Positions 1 to 8,345 of a stretch of DNA of 41,655 bases are shown piece after piece. A program made the position numbers and the translations under genes. The notes under the pieces were generated by a model that ran no database searches, was not told the origin of the DNA, and was given only the letters and a program-made list of their open reading frames with translations. Within the stretch, counting starts at the first letter, position 1, and each line of letters begins with the position of its first letter. Origin of the DNA: Obelidium mucronatum (lineage: Eukaryota; Chytridiomycota; Chytridiomycetes; Chytridiales; Chytriomycetaceae); the NCBI GenBank assembly GCA_025765595.1, contig JAIVFH010000237.1, forward strand, positions 1 through 41,655, in the 5' to 3' direction.

Positions 1-103
1 TATTCCCGCGTGGTCTCCCACCGCAGTACTGACAATGCCATCACCAGCTTAACTTCGGAGATCGGACGGGATCCGGTGCTTTTTGGTGTGTATGGCCGTA
101 GTT
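1..103 (-). rRNA. 5S rRNA, cut by window start
   Basis: Contains gene nt 1-103; the last 15 nt and the terminator lie outside the window. Otherwise equal to the reference copy at 688-805. Confidence 0.95.
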
Positions 104-451
104 GCAGGTTCTGTTTCTGTGTTGCGCTTTATACGATTGACAGCTGTCAAAAACAGCAAACTATGAAAAAAAAAACTCTTTTTTCTTTGGAACCAGGGCG
201 GCCCTTGAAATAAAGCCGGCTGTCAAAAAATAAAATTTGTTGTCTTGACAAACTGATTACCATAACAGATGTCCGCCTGCCTGTTTCTTTAGTTTTGGCT
301 GCTATGAGGCATCTCAAAAATGGAGAAAAGTCTGGGCAAGGCTTCTTCAAAGTTTGGAAGAGATGCGAGCCAGGTAGAGCGCGTGAAAACTAGAAAAGGG
401 AATTCAAAACAAAAGGCTCCTGCCCACTTTACGCAAGAAGCCGGTGTGCTA

Positions 452-471
452 GCGTGGCGCCGTTGGCACGC
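452..471. repeat. GCGTG/CACGC inverted repeat in the core (reference copy)
   Basis: The arms GCGTG (452-456) and CACGC (467-471) can form a 5-bp stem around a 10-nt GC-rich loop that can itself close with CC/GG. It recurs at the same offset in nearly all units; two units near 5.08 and 5.80 kb have GGCATGCC instead of GGCACGCC, which breaks one arm pair into a G-T wobble. Confidence 0.5.
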
Positions 472-515
472 CTATGTTGGCAGAAATTCCGCGCACAACA
501 CGAAAAGAAAAAAGA

Positions 516-539
516 GGTTGCCGATTTGTGGCAGAAACC
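516..539 (+). repeat. Hairpin just upstream of the core T tract (reference copy)
   Basis: On the plus strand GGT-TGCC pairs with GGCA and ACC, giving a 4-bp plus 3-bp stem with a 3-nt GAA bulge and a GATTTGT loop. It ends 13 nt before the T12 run at 553. A hairpin followed by a T run is what the 3' end of a Pol III transcript could look like, but no promoter for such a transcript was recognised. Confidence 0.35.
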
Positions 540-552
540 ATGTGTAGAGCAA

Positions 553-570
553 TTTTTTTTTTTTGTTTTT
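553..570 (+). repeat. T12-G-T5 tract of the core (reference copy)
   Basis: A long T tract interrupted by one G, flanked by AGCAA on the left and TTGCT on the right, which are complementary. The first run varies from about 11 to 15 T among units and is the main cause of 1-2 bp differences in unit length. In two units (2353-2368 and around 41188-41205) the G is gone and the run is continuous. On the plus strand it would stop RNA polymerase III; on the minus strand it is an A tract downstream of the 5S terminator. Confidence 0.6.
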
Positions 571-572
571 GC

Positions 573-641
573 TTTGGCGCAGTACTTGCCGCCATTGTTG
601 AAAGCAATAGTGACCACAGACTCCATGGAGCGAGCGCCAAA
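573..641. repeat. 69-nt element closed by a perfect 8-bp inverted repeat (reference copy)
   Basis: TTTGGCGC (573-580) and GCGCCAAA (634-641) are perfect reverse complements. Inside lie ATTG/CAAT arms around TTGAAAG and the 10-bp palindrome CTCCATGGAG (621-630). A competing hairpin TGGCG/CGCCA (575-594) shares the left arm, so two folds exclude each other. Neither strand has a tRNA T-arm (no GTTCRA-like loop) although size and closing stem recall a tRNA. Present in both unit types. Function unknown. Confidence 0.5.
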
Positions 642-682
642 TTATGCAGGATGTGTCTTGGAGATTTTTGCGTGCAGCCGCG

Positions 683-689
683 AAAAAAA
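683..689 (-). terminator. 5S Pol III terminator (reference copy)
   Basis: Seven A on the plus strand, read as T7 at the 3' end of the minus-strand 5S gene, the first two T also completing the closing stem. A run of four or more T is the standard RNA polymerase III stop. It is kept in every L and S unit; length is T7 in most, T6 at 19527-19532, 34497-34502, 37694-37699 and 38484-38489, and T8 at about 3904-3911, 4612-4619, 27678-27685 and 36592-36599. Confidence 0.9.
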
Positions 690-805
690 CTACAGCACAC
701 TGTATTCCCGCGTGGTCTCCCACCGCAGTACTGACAATGCCATCACCAGCTTAACTTCGGAGATCGGACGGGATCCGGTGCTTTTTGGTGTGTATGGCCG
801 TAGTT
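688..805 (-). rRNA. 5S ribosomal RNA (reference copy, 118 nt)
   Basis: 5S rRNA is a component of the central protuberance of the large ribosomal subunit and is transcribed by RNA polymerase III. The minus strand starts AACTACGGCCATAC and ends GTGCTGTAGTT before a T run. Nt 1-9 pair with nt 110-118 (one G-U), CACCA (16-20) pairs with TGGTG (58-62), and GTGG-GAGA-CCAC (83-94) forms a capped hairpin. Conserved blocks are GCACCGGATCCC, CGTCCGATC, GAAGTTAAGC and GTACTGCGGTGGGAGACC. A length of 118 nt is within the usual 117-121. The blocks CCCGTCCGATC and GTTAAGC differ from animal 5S and are seen in fungal and some protist genes. Boundaries were chosen from the closing stem, so either end could be off by 1 nt. 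Confidence 0.97.
714..758 (-). promoter_or_regulatory. 5S internal control region, boxes A to C (reference copy)
   Basis: In gene numbering, box A is nt 48-60 (GAAGTTAAGCTGG, 746-758) and box C is nt 73-92 (CAGTACTGCGG then TGGGAGACC, 714-733), with the intermediate element between. These sit where TFIIIA and TFIIIC bind in characterised 5S genes. All full-length copies keep them. The truncated locus at 38488 has lost the whole region. Confidence 0.85.
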
Positions 806-829
806 GCAGGTTCTGTTTCTGTGTTGCGC

Positions 830-835
830 TTTATA
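830..835 (-). promoter_or_regulatory. TATA element at -30 to -25 of 5S (reference copy)
   Basis: TATAAA on the minus strand starts 30 nt before the first transcribed A, and the base at -1 is C. The same arrangement (TATA-like near -28, C at -1) is known from plant 5S genes and TATA-like elements occur upstream of 5S in several fungi. It recurs upstream of almost all copies. Four copies (2486, 4618, 5327, 24782) have lost 2 bp between TATA and gene, moving it to -28. Two copies (3910 and 14037) read TAATAAA instead. Confidence 0.75.
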
Positions 836-838
836 CGA

Positions 839-852
839 TTGACAGCTGTCAA
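839..852. promoter_or_regulatory. 14-bp palindrome TTGACAGCTGTCAA upstream of 5S TATA (reference copy)
   Basis: A perfect palindrome lying 34-47 bp upstream of the 5S start, next to the TATA element, in every long unit except the one at 39125, where one base is lost. Its right half overlaps a second inverted repeat, GCTGT-CAAAA-ACAGC (845-859). The 12-bp centre TGACAGCTGTCA equals the dimer site known in vitro for TALE-class homeodomain proteins in animals; it also contains the E-box CAGCTG. That a factor binds here is inference. Confidence 0.55.
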
Positions 853-1400
853 AAACAGCAAACTATGAAAAAAAAAACTCTTTTTTCTTTGGAACCAGGG
901 CGGCCCTTGAAATAAAGCCGGCTGTCAAAAAATAAAATTTGTTGTCTTGACAAACTGATTACCATAACAGATGTCCGCCTGCCTGTTTCTTTAGTTTTGG
1001 CTGCTATGAGGCATCTCAAAAATGGAGAAAAGTCTGGGCAAGGCTTCTTCAAAGTTTGGAAGAGATGCGAGCCAGGTAGAGCGCGTGAAAACTAGAAAAG
1101 GGAATTCAAAACAAAAGGCTCCTGCCCACTTTACGCAAGAAGCCGGTGTGCTAGCGTGGCGCCGTTGGCACGCCTATGTTGGCAGAAATTCCGCGCAACA
1201 CGAAAAGAAAAAAGAGGTTGCCGATTTGTGGCAGAAACCATGTGTAGAGCAATTTTTTTTTTTTTGTTTTGCTTTGGCGCAGTACTTGCCGCCATTGTTG
1301 AAAGCAATAGTGACCACAGACTCCATGGAGCGAGCGCCAAATTATGCAGGATGTGTCTTGGAGATTTTTGCGTGCAGCCGCGAAAAAAACTACAGCACAC

Positions 1401-1797
1401 AAAGCCGGCTGTCAAATGGAGAAAAGTCTGGGCAAGGCTTCTTCAAAGTTTGGAAGAGATGCGAGCCAGGTAGAGCGCGTGAAAACTAGAAAAGGGAATT
1501 CAAAACAAAAGGCTCCTGCCCACTTTACGCAAGAAGCCGGTGTGCTAGCGTGGCGCCGTTGGCACGCCTATGTTGGCAGAAATTCCGCGCACAACACGAA
1601 AAGAAAAAAGAGGTTGCCGATTTGTGGCAGAAACCATGTGTAGAGCAATTTTTTTTTTTTTGTTTTTGCTTTGGCGCAGTACTTGCCGCCATTGTTGAAA
1701 GCAATAGTGACCACAGACTCCATGGAGCGAGCGCCAAATTATGCAGGATGTGTCTTGGAGATTTTTGCGTGCAGCCGCGAAAAAAACTACAGCACAC
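1401..1797. repeat. Short unit, 1 copy (reference S unit)
   Basis: 397 bp. The plus strand joins CAGCACAC directly to AAAGCCGGCTGTCAA and then to ATGGAGAAAAG. Relative to the neighbouring L unit it lacks 701-913 (213 bp: 5S nt 1-105, TATA, palindrome) and 929-1021 (93 bp). The first junction has no microhomology; the second lies in A runs (TCAAA on both sides). What is left of 5S is nt 106-118 plus the terminator. Confidence 0.93.
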
Positions 1798-1902
1798 TGT
1801 ATTCCCGCGTGGTCTCCCACCGCAGTACTGACAATGCCATCACCAGCTTAACTTCGGAGATCGGACGGGATCCGGTGCTTTTTGGTGTGTATGGCCGTAG
1901 TT
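1785..1902 (-). rRNA. 5S ribosomal RNA
   Basis: Same 118-nt sequence as the reference. It follows the first short unit. In its upstream spacer the AATAAAATTT segment has lost a T and reads as an unbroken A run near 2025-2034; a similar loss occurs at about 23930. Confidence 0.96.
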
Positions 1903-2485
1903 GCAGGTTCTGTTTCTGTGTTGCGCTTTATACGATTGACAGCTGTCAAAAACAGCAAACTATGAAAAAAAAAACTCTTTTTTCTTTGGAACCAGGGCGG
2001 CCCTTGAAATAAAGCCGGCTGTCAAAAAAAAAATTTGTTGTCTTGACAAACTGATTACCATAACAGATGTCCGCCTGCCTGTTTCTTTAGTTTTGGCTGC
2101 TATGAGGCATCTCAAAAATGGAGAAAAGTCTGGGCAAGGCTTCTTCAAAGTTTGGAAGAGATGCGAGCCAGGTAGAGCGCGTGAAAACTAGAAAAGGGAA
2201 TTCAAAACAAAAGGCTCCTGCCCACTTTACGCAAGAAGCCGGTGTGCTAGCGTGGCGCCGTTGGCACGCCTATGTTGGCAGAAATTCCGCGCACAACACG
2301 AAAAGAAAAAAGAGGTTGCCGATTTGTGGCAGAAACCATGTGTGTAGAGCAATTTTTTTTTTTTTTTTGCTTTGGCGCAGTACTTGCCGCCATTGTTGAA
2401 AGCAATAGTGACCACAGACTCCATGGAGCGAGCGCCAAATTATGCAGGATGTGTCTTGGAGATTTTTGCGTGCAGCCGCGAAAAA

Positions 2486-2603
2486 AACTACAGCACACTG
2501 TATTCCCGCGTGGTCTCCCACCGCAGTACTGACAATGCCATCACCAGCTTAACTTCGGAGATCGGACGGGATCCGGTGCTTTTTGGTGTGTATGGCCGTA
2601 GTT
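2486..2603 (-). rRNA. 5S ribosomal RNA with variant promoter spacing
   Basis: Gene body equals the reference. Two bases (CT) are missing between gene and TATA at about 2609, so TATA lies at -28, and the T6-C-T3 segment upstream has become a plain T9. Copies 4618, 5327 and 24782 share both changes. Confidence 0.95.
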
Positions 2604-3188
2604 GCAGGTTTGTTTCTGTGTTGCGCTTTATACGATTGACAGCTGTCAAAAACAGCAAACTATGAAAAAAAAAACTCTTTTTTTTTGGAACCAGGGCGGC
2701 CCTTGAAATAAAGCCGGCTGTCAAAAATAAAATTTGTTGTCTTGACAAACTGATTACCATAACAGATGTCCGCCTGCCTGTTTCTTTAGTTTTGGCTGCT
2801 ATGAGGCATCTCAAAAATGGAGAAAAGTCTGGGCAAGGCTTCTTCAAAGTTTGGAAGAGATGCGAGCCAGGTAGAGCGCGTGAAAACTAGAAAAGGGAAT
2901 TCAAAACAAAAGGCTCCTGCCCACTTTACGCAAGAAGCCGGTGTGCTAGCGTGGCGCCGTTGGCACGCCTATGTTGGCAGAAATTCCGCGCACAACACGA
3001 AAAGAAAAAAGAGGTTGCCGATTTGTGGCAGAAAACCATGTGTAGAGCAATTTTTTTTTTTTGTTTTTGCTTTGGCGCAGTACTTGCCGCCATTGTTGAA
3101 AGCAATAGTGACCACAGACTCATGGAGCGAGCGCCAAGAATATTATGCAGGATGTGTCTTGGAGATTTTTGCGTGCAGCCGCGAAAAA

Positions 3189-3308
3189 AACTACAGCACA
3201 CTGTATTCCCGCGTGGTCTTCCCACCGCAGTACTGACAATGCCATCACCAGCTTAACTTCGGAGATCGGACGGGTATCCGGTGCTTTTTGGTGGGTATGG
3301 CCGTAGTT
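3189..3308 (-). rRNA. 5S ribosomal RNA, variant with two 1-nt insertions
   Basis: 120 nt: one extra base in the box C hairpin side (GGTCTTCCCACC on plus) and one in CGGGTATCCGG, plus a G for T near 3294. These alter conserved stems, so it is either a degenerate copy or carries sequencing errors. Confidence 0.8.
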
Positions 3309-3851
3309 GCAGGTTCTGTTTCTGTGTTGCGCTTTATACGATTGACAGCTGTCAAAAACAGCAAACTATGAAAAAAAAAACTCTTTTTTCTTTGGAACCA
3401 GGGCGGCCCTTGAAATAAAGCCGGCTGTCAAAAAATAAAATTTGTTGTCTTGACAAACTGATTACCATAACAGATGTCCGCCTGCCTGTTTCTTTAGTTT
3501 TGGGCTGCTATGAGGCATCTCAAAAATGGAGAAAAGTCTGGGCAAGGCTTCTTCAAAGTTGGAAGAGATGCGAGCCAGGTAGAGCGCGTGAAAAACTAGA
3601 AAAGGGAATTCAAAACAAAAGGCTCCTGCCCACTTTAACGACAAGAAGCCGGTGTGCTAGCGTGGCGGCCGTTGGCACGCCTATGTTGGCAGAAATTCCG
3701 CGCACAACACGAAAAGAAAAAGAGGTTGCCGATTTGTGGCAGAAACCATGTGTAGAGCAATTTTTTTTTTTTTGTTTTTGCTTTGGCGCAGTACTTGCCG
3801 CCAATTGTTGAAAGCAATAGTGACCACAGACTCCATGGAGCGAGCGCCAAA

Positions 3852-3861
3852 GAAGGCGTAA
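3852..3861. repeat. 10-bp insertion next to the 69-nt element
   Basis: GAAGGCGTAA is inserted after GCGCCAAA, giving a new small inverted repeat CGCC-AAAGAA-GGCG. The same insertion is at 4561-4570 and 5272-5281, the next two L units, and nowhere else in the window. The unit to the left has a related but different 4-bp change (CCAAGAATATTATG near 3134). Confidence 0.85.
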
Positions 3862-3909
3862 TTATGCAGGATGTGGTCTTGGAGATTTTTGCGTGCAGCC
3901 GCGAAAAAA

Positions 3910-4025
3910 AACTACAGCACACTGTATTCCCGCGTGGTCTCCCACCGCAGTACTGACAATGCCATCACCAGCTTAACTTCGGAGATCGGACGGGATCCGG
4001 TGCTTTTGGTGTGATGGCCGTAGTT
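3910..4025 (-). rRNA. 5S ribosomal RNA, variant with two 1-nt deletions
   Basis: 116 nt: one base lost in the A5 run near nt 20-24 and one in the CATACACACC part. The terminator is T8. The upstream element reads TAATAAA. The core to its left carries a 10-bp insertion at 3852-3861. Confidence 0.8.
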
Positions 4026-4617
4026 GCAGGTTCTGTTTCTGTGTTGCGCTTTATTACGATTGACAGCTGTCAAAAACAGCAAACTATGAAAAAAAAAACT
4101 CTTTTTTCTTTGGAACCAGGGCGGCCCTTGAAATAAAGCCGGCTGTCAAAAAATAAAATTTGTTGTCTGACAAACTGATTACCATAACAGATGTCCGCCT
4201 GCCTGTTTCTTTAGTTTTGGCTGCTATGAGGCATCTCAAAAATGGAGAAAAGTCTGGGCAAGGCTTCTTCAAAGTTGGAAGAGATGCGAGCCAGGTAGAG
4301 CGCGTGAAAACTAGAAAAGGGAATTCAAAACAAAGGCTCCTGCCCACTTTAACGCAAGAAGCCGGTGTGCTAGCGTGGCGCCGTTGGCACGCCTATGTTG
4401 GCAGAATTCCGCGCACAACACGAAAAGAAAAAAGAGGTTGCCGATTTGTGGCAGAAACCATGTGTAGAGCAATTTTTTTTTTTGTTTTTGCTTTGGCGCA
4501 GTACTTGCCGCCATTGTTGAAAGCAATAGTGACCACAGACTCCATGGAGCGAGCGCCAAAGAAGGCGTAATTATGCAGGATGTGTCTTGGAGATTTTTGG
4601 GTGCAGCCGCGAAAAAA

Positions 4618-4735
4618 AACTACAGCACACTGTATTCCCGCGTGGTCTCCCACCGCAGTACTGACAATGCCATCACCAGCTTAACTTCGGAGATCGGACG
4701 GGATCCGGTGCTTTTTGGTGTGTATGGCCGTAGTT
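4618..4735 (-). rRNA. 5S ribosomal RNA with variant promoter spacing
   Basis: Gene body normal, T8 terminator. Upstream segment shortened by 2 bp as at 2486. The adjacent core has the 10-bp insertion (4561-4570). Confidence 0.94.
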
Positions 4736-5326
4736 GCAGGTTTTTTCTGTGTTGCGCTTTATACGATTGACAGCTGTCAAAAACAGCAAACTATAAAAAA
4801 AAAACTCTTTTTTTTTGGAACCAGGGCGGCCCTTGAAATAAAGCCGGCTGTCAAAAAATAAAATTTGTTGTCTTGACAAACTGATTACCATAACAGATGT
4901 CCGCCTGCCTGTTTCTTTAGTTTTGGCTGCTATGAGGCATCTCAAAAATGGAGAAAAGTCTGGGCAAGGCTTCTTCAAAGTTTGGAAGAGATGCGAGCCA
5001 GGTAGAGCGCGTGAAAACTAGAAAAGGGAATTCAAAACAAAAGGCTCCTGCCCACTTTACGCAAGAAGCCGGTGTGCTAGCATGGCGCCGTTGGCATGCC
5101 TATGTTGGCAGAAATTCCGCGCACAACACGAAAAGAAAAAAAGAGGTTGCCGATTTGTGGCAGAAACCATGTGTGGAGCAATTTTTTTTTTTTTGTTTTT
5201 GCTTTGGCGCAGTACTTGCCGCCATTGTTGAAAGCAATAGTGACCACAGACTCCATGGAGCGAGCGCCAAAGAAGGCGTAATTATGCAGGATGTGTCTTG
5301 GAGATTTTTGGTGCAGCCGCGAAAAA

Positions 5327-5444
5327 AACTACAGCACACTGTATTCCCGCGTGGTCTCCCACCGCAGTACTGACAATGCCATCACCAGCTTAACTTCGGA
5401 GATCGGACGGGATCCGGTGCTTTTTGGTGTGTATGGCCGTAGTT
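5327..5444 (-). rRNA. 5S ribosomal RNA with variant promoter spacing
   Basis: Gene body normal; TATA at -28. The core to its left has the 10-bp insertion (5272-5281), GGCATGCC at 5094 and TGTGGAGC near 5173. Confidence 0.95.
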
Positions 5445-6038
5445 GCAGGTTTGTTTCTGTGTTGCGCTTTATACGATTGACAGCTGTCAAAAACAGCAAA
5501 CTATAAAAAAAAAACTCTTTTTTTTTGGAACCAGGGCGGCCCTTGAAATAAAGCCGGCTGTCAAAAAATAAAATTTGTTGTCTTGACAAACTGATTACCA
5601 TAACAGATGTCCGCCTGCCTGTTTCTTTAGTTTTGGCTGCTATGAGGCATCTCAAAAATGGAGAAAAGTCTGGGCAAGGCTTCTTCAAAGTTTGGAAGAG
5701 ATGCGAGCCAGGTAGAGCGCGTGAAAACTAGAAAAGGGAATTCAAAACAAAAGGCTCCTGCCCACTTTACGCAAGAAGCCGGTGTGCTAGCGTGGCGCCG
5801 TTGGCATGCCTATGTTGGCAGAAATTCCGCGCACAACACGAAAAGAAAAAAGAGGTTGCCGATTTGTGGCAGAAACCATGTGTGGAGCAATTTTTTTTTT
5901 TTTGTTTTTGCTTTGGCGCAGTACTTGCCGCCATTGTTGAAAGCAATAGTGACCACAGACTCCATGGAGCGAGCGCCAAATTATGCAGGATGTGTCTTGG
6001 AGATTTTGCGTGCAGCCGCGAAAAAAACTACAGCACAC

Positions 6039-6435
6039 AAAGCCGGCTGTCAAATGGAGAAAAGTCTGGGCAAGGCTTCTTCAAAGTTTGGAAGAGATGC
6101 GAGCCAGGTAGAGCGCGTGAAAACTAGAAAAGGGAATTCAAAACAAAAGGCTCCTGCCCACTTTACGCAAGAAGCCGGTGTGCTAGCGTGGCGCCGTTGG
6201 CACGCCTATGTTGGCAGAAATTCCGCGCACAACACGAAAAGAAAAAAGAGGTTGCCGATTTGTGGCAGAAACCATGTGTAGAGCAATTTTTTTTTTTTTG
6301 TTTTTGCTTTGGCGCAGTACTTGCCGCCATTGTTGAAAGCAATAGTGACCACAGACTCCATGGAGCGAGCGCCAAATTATGCAGGATGTGTCTTGGAGAT
6401 TTTTGCGTGCAGCCGCGAAAAAAACTACAGCACAC
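6039..6435. repeat. Short unit, 1 copy
   Basis: 397 bp with the same two junctions. The core just before it carries GGCATGCC and TGTGGAGC, variants shared with the unit one step further left. Confidence 0.93.
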
Positions 6436-6540
6436 TGTATTCCCGCGTGGTCTCCCACCGCAGTACTGACAATGCCATCACCAGCTTAACTTCGGAGATC
6501 GGACGGGATCCGGTGCTTTTTGGTGTGTATGGCCGTAGTT
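6423..6540 (-). rRNA. 5S ribosomal RNA
   Basis: Equal to the reference. It stands between two single short units. Confidence 0.96.
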
Positions 6541-7136
6541 GCAGGTTCTGTTTCTGTGTTGCGCTTTATACGATTGACAGCTGTCAAAAACAGCAAACTA
6601 TGAAAAAAAAAACTCTTTTTTCTTTGGAACCAGGGCGGCCCTTGAAATAAAGCCGGCTGTCAAAAATAAAATTTGTTGTCTTGACAAACTGATTACCATA
6701 ACAGATGTCCGCCTGCCTGTTTCTTTAGTTTTGGCTGCTATGAGGCATCTCAAAAATGGAGAAAAGTCTGGGCAAGGCTTCTTCAAAGTTTGGAAGAGAT
6801 GCGAGCCAGGTAGAGCGCGTGAAAACTAGAAAAGGGAATTCAAAACAAAAGGCTCCTGCCCACTTTACGCAAGAAGCCGGTGTGCTAGCGTGGCGCCGTT
6901 GGCACGCCTATGTTGGCAGAAATTCCGCGCACAACACGAAAAGAAAAAAGAGGTTGCCGATTTGTGGCAGAAACCATGTGTAGAGCAATTTTTTTTTTTT
7001 TGTTTTGCTTTGGCGCAGTACTTGCCGCCATTGTTGAAAGCAATAGTGACCACAGACTCCATGGAGCGAGCGCCAAATTATGCAGGATGTGTCTTGGAGA
7101 TTTTTGCGTGCAGCCGCGAAAAAAACTACAGCACAC

Positions 7137-7537
7137 AAAGCCGGCTGTCAAATGGAGAAAAGTCTGGGCAAGGCTTCTTCAAAGTTTGGAAGAGATGCGA
7201 GCCAGGTAGAGCGCGTGAAAACTAGAAAAGGGAATTCAAAACAAAAGGCTCCTGCCCACTTTACCGCAAGAAGCCGGTGTGCTAGCGTGGCGCCGTTGGC
7301 ACGCCTATGTTGGCAGAAATTCCGCGCACAACACGAAAAAGAAAAAAGAGGTTGCCGATTTGTGGCAGAAACCATGTGTAGAGCAATTTTTTTTTTTTTG
7401 TTTTTGCTTTGGCGCAGGTACTTGCCGCCATTGGTTGAAAGCAATAGTGACCACAGACTCCATGGAGCGAGCGCCAAATTATGCAGGATGTGTCTTGGAG
7501 ATTTTTGCGTGCAGCCGCGAAAAAAACTACAGCACAC
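7137..7537. repeat. Short unit, 1 copy
   Basis: 401 bp; four single-base insertions (near 7265, 7340, 7417 and 7433) explain the extra length. Confidence 0.92.
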
Positions 7538-7642
7538 TGTATTCCCGCGTGGTCTCCCACCGCAGTACTGACAATGCCATCACCAGCTTAACTTCGGAGA
7601 TCGGACGGGATCCGGTGCTTTTTGGTGTGTATGGCCGTAGTT
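7525..7642 (-). rRNA. 5S ribosomal RNA
   Basis: Equal to the reference. The short unit on its left has small insertions near 7265, 7340, 7417 and 7433, but the gene is unchanged. Confidence 0.96.
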
Positions 7643-8227
7643 GCAGGTTCTGTTTCTGTGTTGCGCTTTATACGATTGACAGCTGTCAAAAACAGCAAAC
7701 TATGAAAAAAAAAACTCTTTTTTCTTTGGAACCAGGGCGGCCCTTGAAATAAAGCCGGCTGTCAAAAAATAAAATTTGTTGTCTTGACAAACTGATTACC
7801 ATAACAGATGTCCGCCTGCCTGTTTCTTTAGTTTTGGCTGCTATGAGGCATCTCAAAAATGGAGAAAAGTCTGGGCAAGGCTTCTTCAAAGTTTGGAAGA
7901 GATGCGAGCCAGGTAGAGCGCGTGAAAACTAGAAAAGGGAATTCAAAACAAAAGGCTCCTGCCCACTTTACGCAAGAAGCCGGTGTGCTAGCGTGGCGCC
8001 GTTGGCACGCCTATGTTGGCAGAAATTCCGCGCACAACACGAAAAGAAAAAAGAGGTTGCCGATTTGTGGCAGAAACCATGTGTAGAGCAATTTTTTTTT
8101 TTTGTTTTTGCTTTGGCGCAGTACTTGCCGCCATTGTTGAAAGCAATAGTGACCACAGACTCCATGGAGCGAGCGCCAAATTATGCAGGATGTGTCTTGG
8201 AGATTTTTGCGTGCAGCCCGCGAAAAA

Positions 8228-8345
8228 AACTACAGCACACTGTATTCCCGCGTGGTCTCCCACCGCAGTACTGACAATGCCATCACCAGCTTAACTTCGG
8301 AGATCGGACGGGATCCGGTGCTTTTTGGTGTGTATGGCCGTAGTT
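8228..8345 (-). rRNA. 5S ribosomal RNA
   Basis: Equal to the reference. An extra C lies in the GCAGCCCGCG just beyond the terminator (8218-8220). Confidence 0.96.

Larger units (their letters stand above)
320..700. repeat. Reference copy of the 381-bp core shared by L and S units
   Basis: This block runs from ATGGAGAAAAG to the CACAC inside the 5S 3' end and occurs in every unit, about 73 times. It is the only part kept in units that have lost the 5S gene. In order it holds an 18-bp hairpin sequence TCTTCAAAGTTTGGAAGA, an EcoRI site at 400-405, a GCGTG/CACGC inverted repeat at 452-471, a hairpin at 516-539, a T12-G-T5 tract at 553-570, an 8-bp inverted repeat enclosing 573-641, and the 5S terminator. 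I find no B box, no U6 ACAGAGA, and no known spliced-leader exon in it. Its short open frames run on both strands and change with single-base indels, so they are not genes. It is either spacer or an unrecognised RNA locus. Confidence 0.85.
806..1021. other. 5S upstream spacer of the long unit (reference copy)
   Basis: About 215 bp between the 5S start and the core. It contains the TATA, the palindrome, an A10-CTC-T6 segment (868-886) that can fold back on itself, the GCCGGCTGTCAA island (914-928, the only part kept in short units), and TGTC-TT-GACA. The GCTGTCAAAA motif appears twice (845 and 921 onward). No gene was seen in it. Confidence 0.8.

Noticed and set aside
104..140. Spliced-leader-like text GTTTCTGTGTTGCGCTTTATACG on the plus strand next to 5S
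   Set aside because: It shares TTTCTGT and a TTTATA stretch with kinetoplastid and diplonemid leaders, but lacks the leader 5' part and a GT donor after it, and the same bases are the 5S TATA region on the other strand.
454..570. U6 snRNA ending in the T tract
   Set aside because: No ACAGAGA, no AGC triad context, no U6 internal stem-loop sequence.
571..600. U4-snRNA-like start GCTTTGGCGCAGT
   Set aside because: Similarity stops after about 12 bases; the U6-pairing region and a proper Sm site in place are missing.
573..641. tRNA
   Set aside because: Size and an acceptor-like 8-bp stem fit, but there is no T-arm consensus, no D-arm/A-box consensus and no plausible anticodon arm on either strand.
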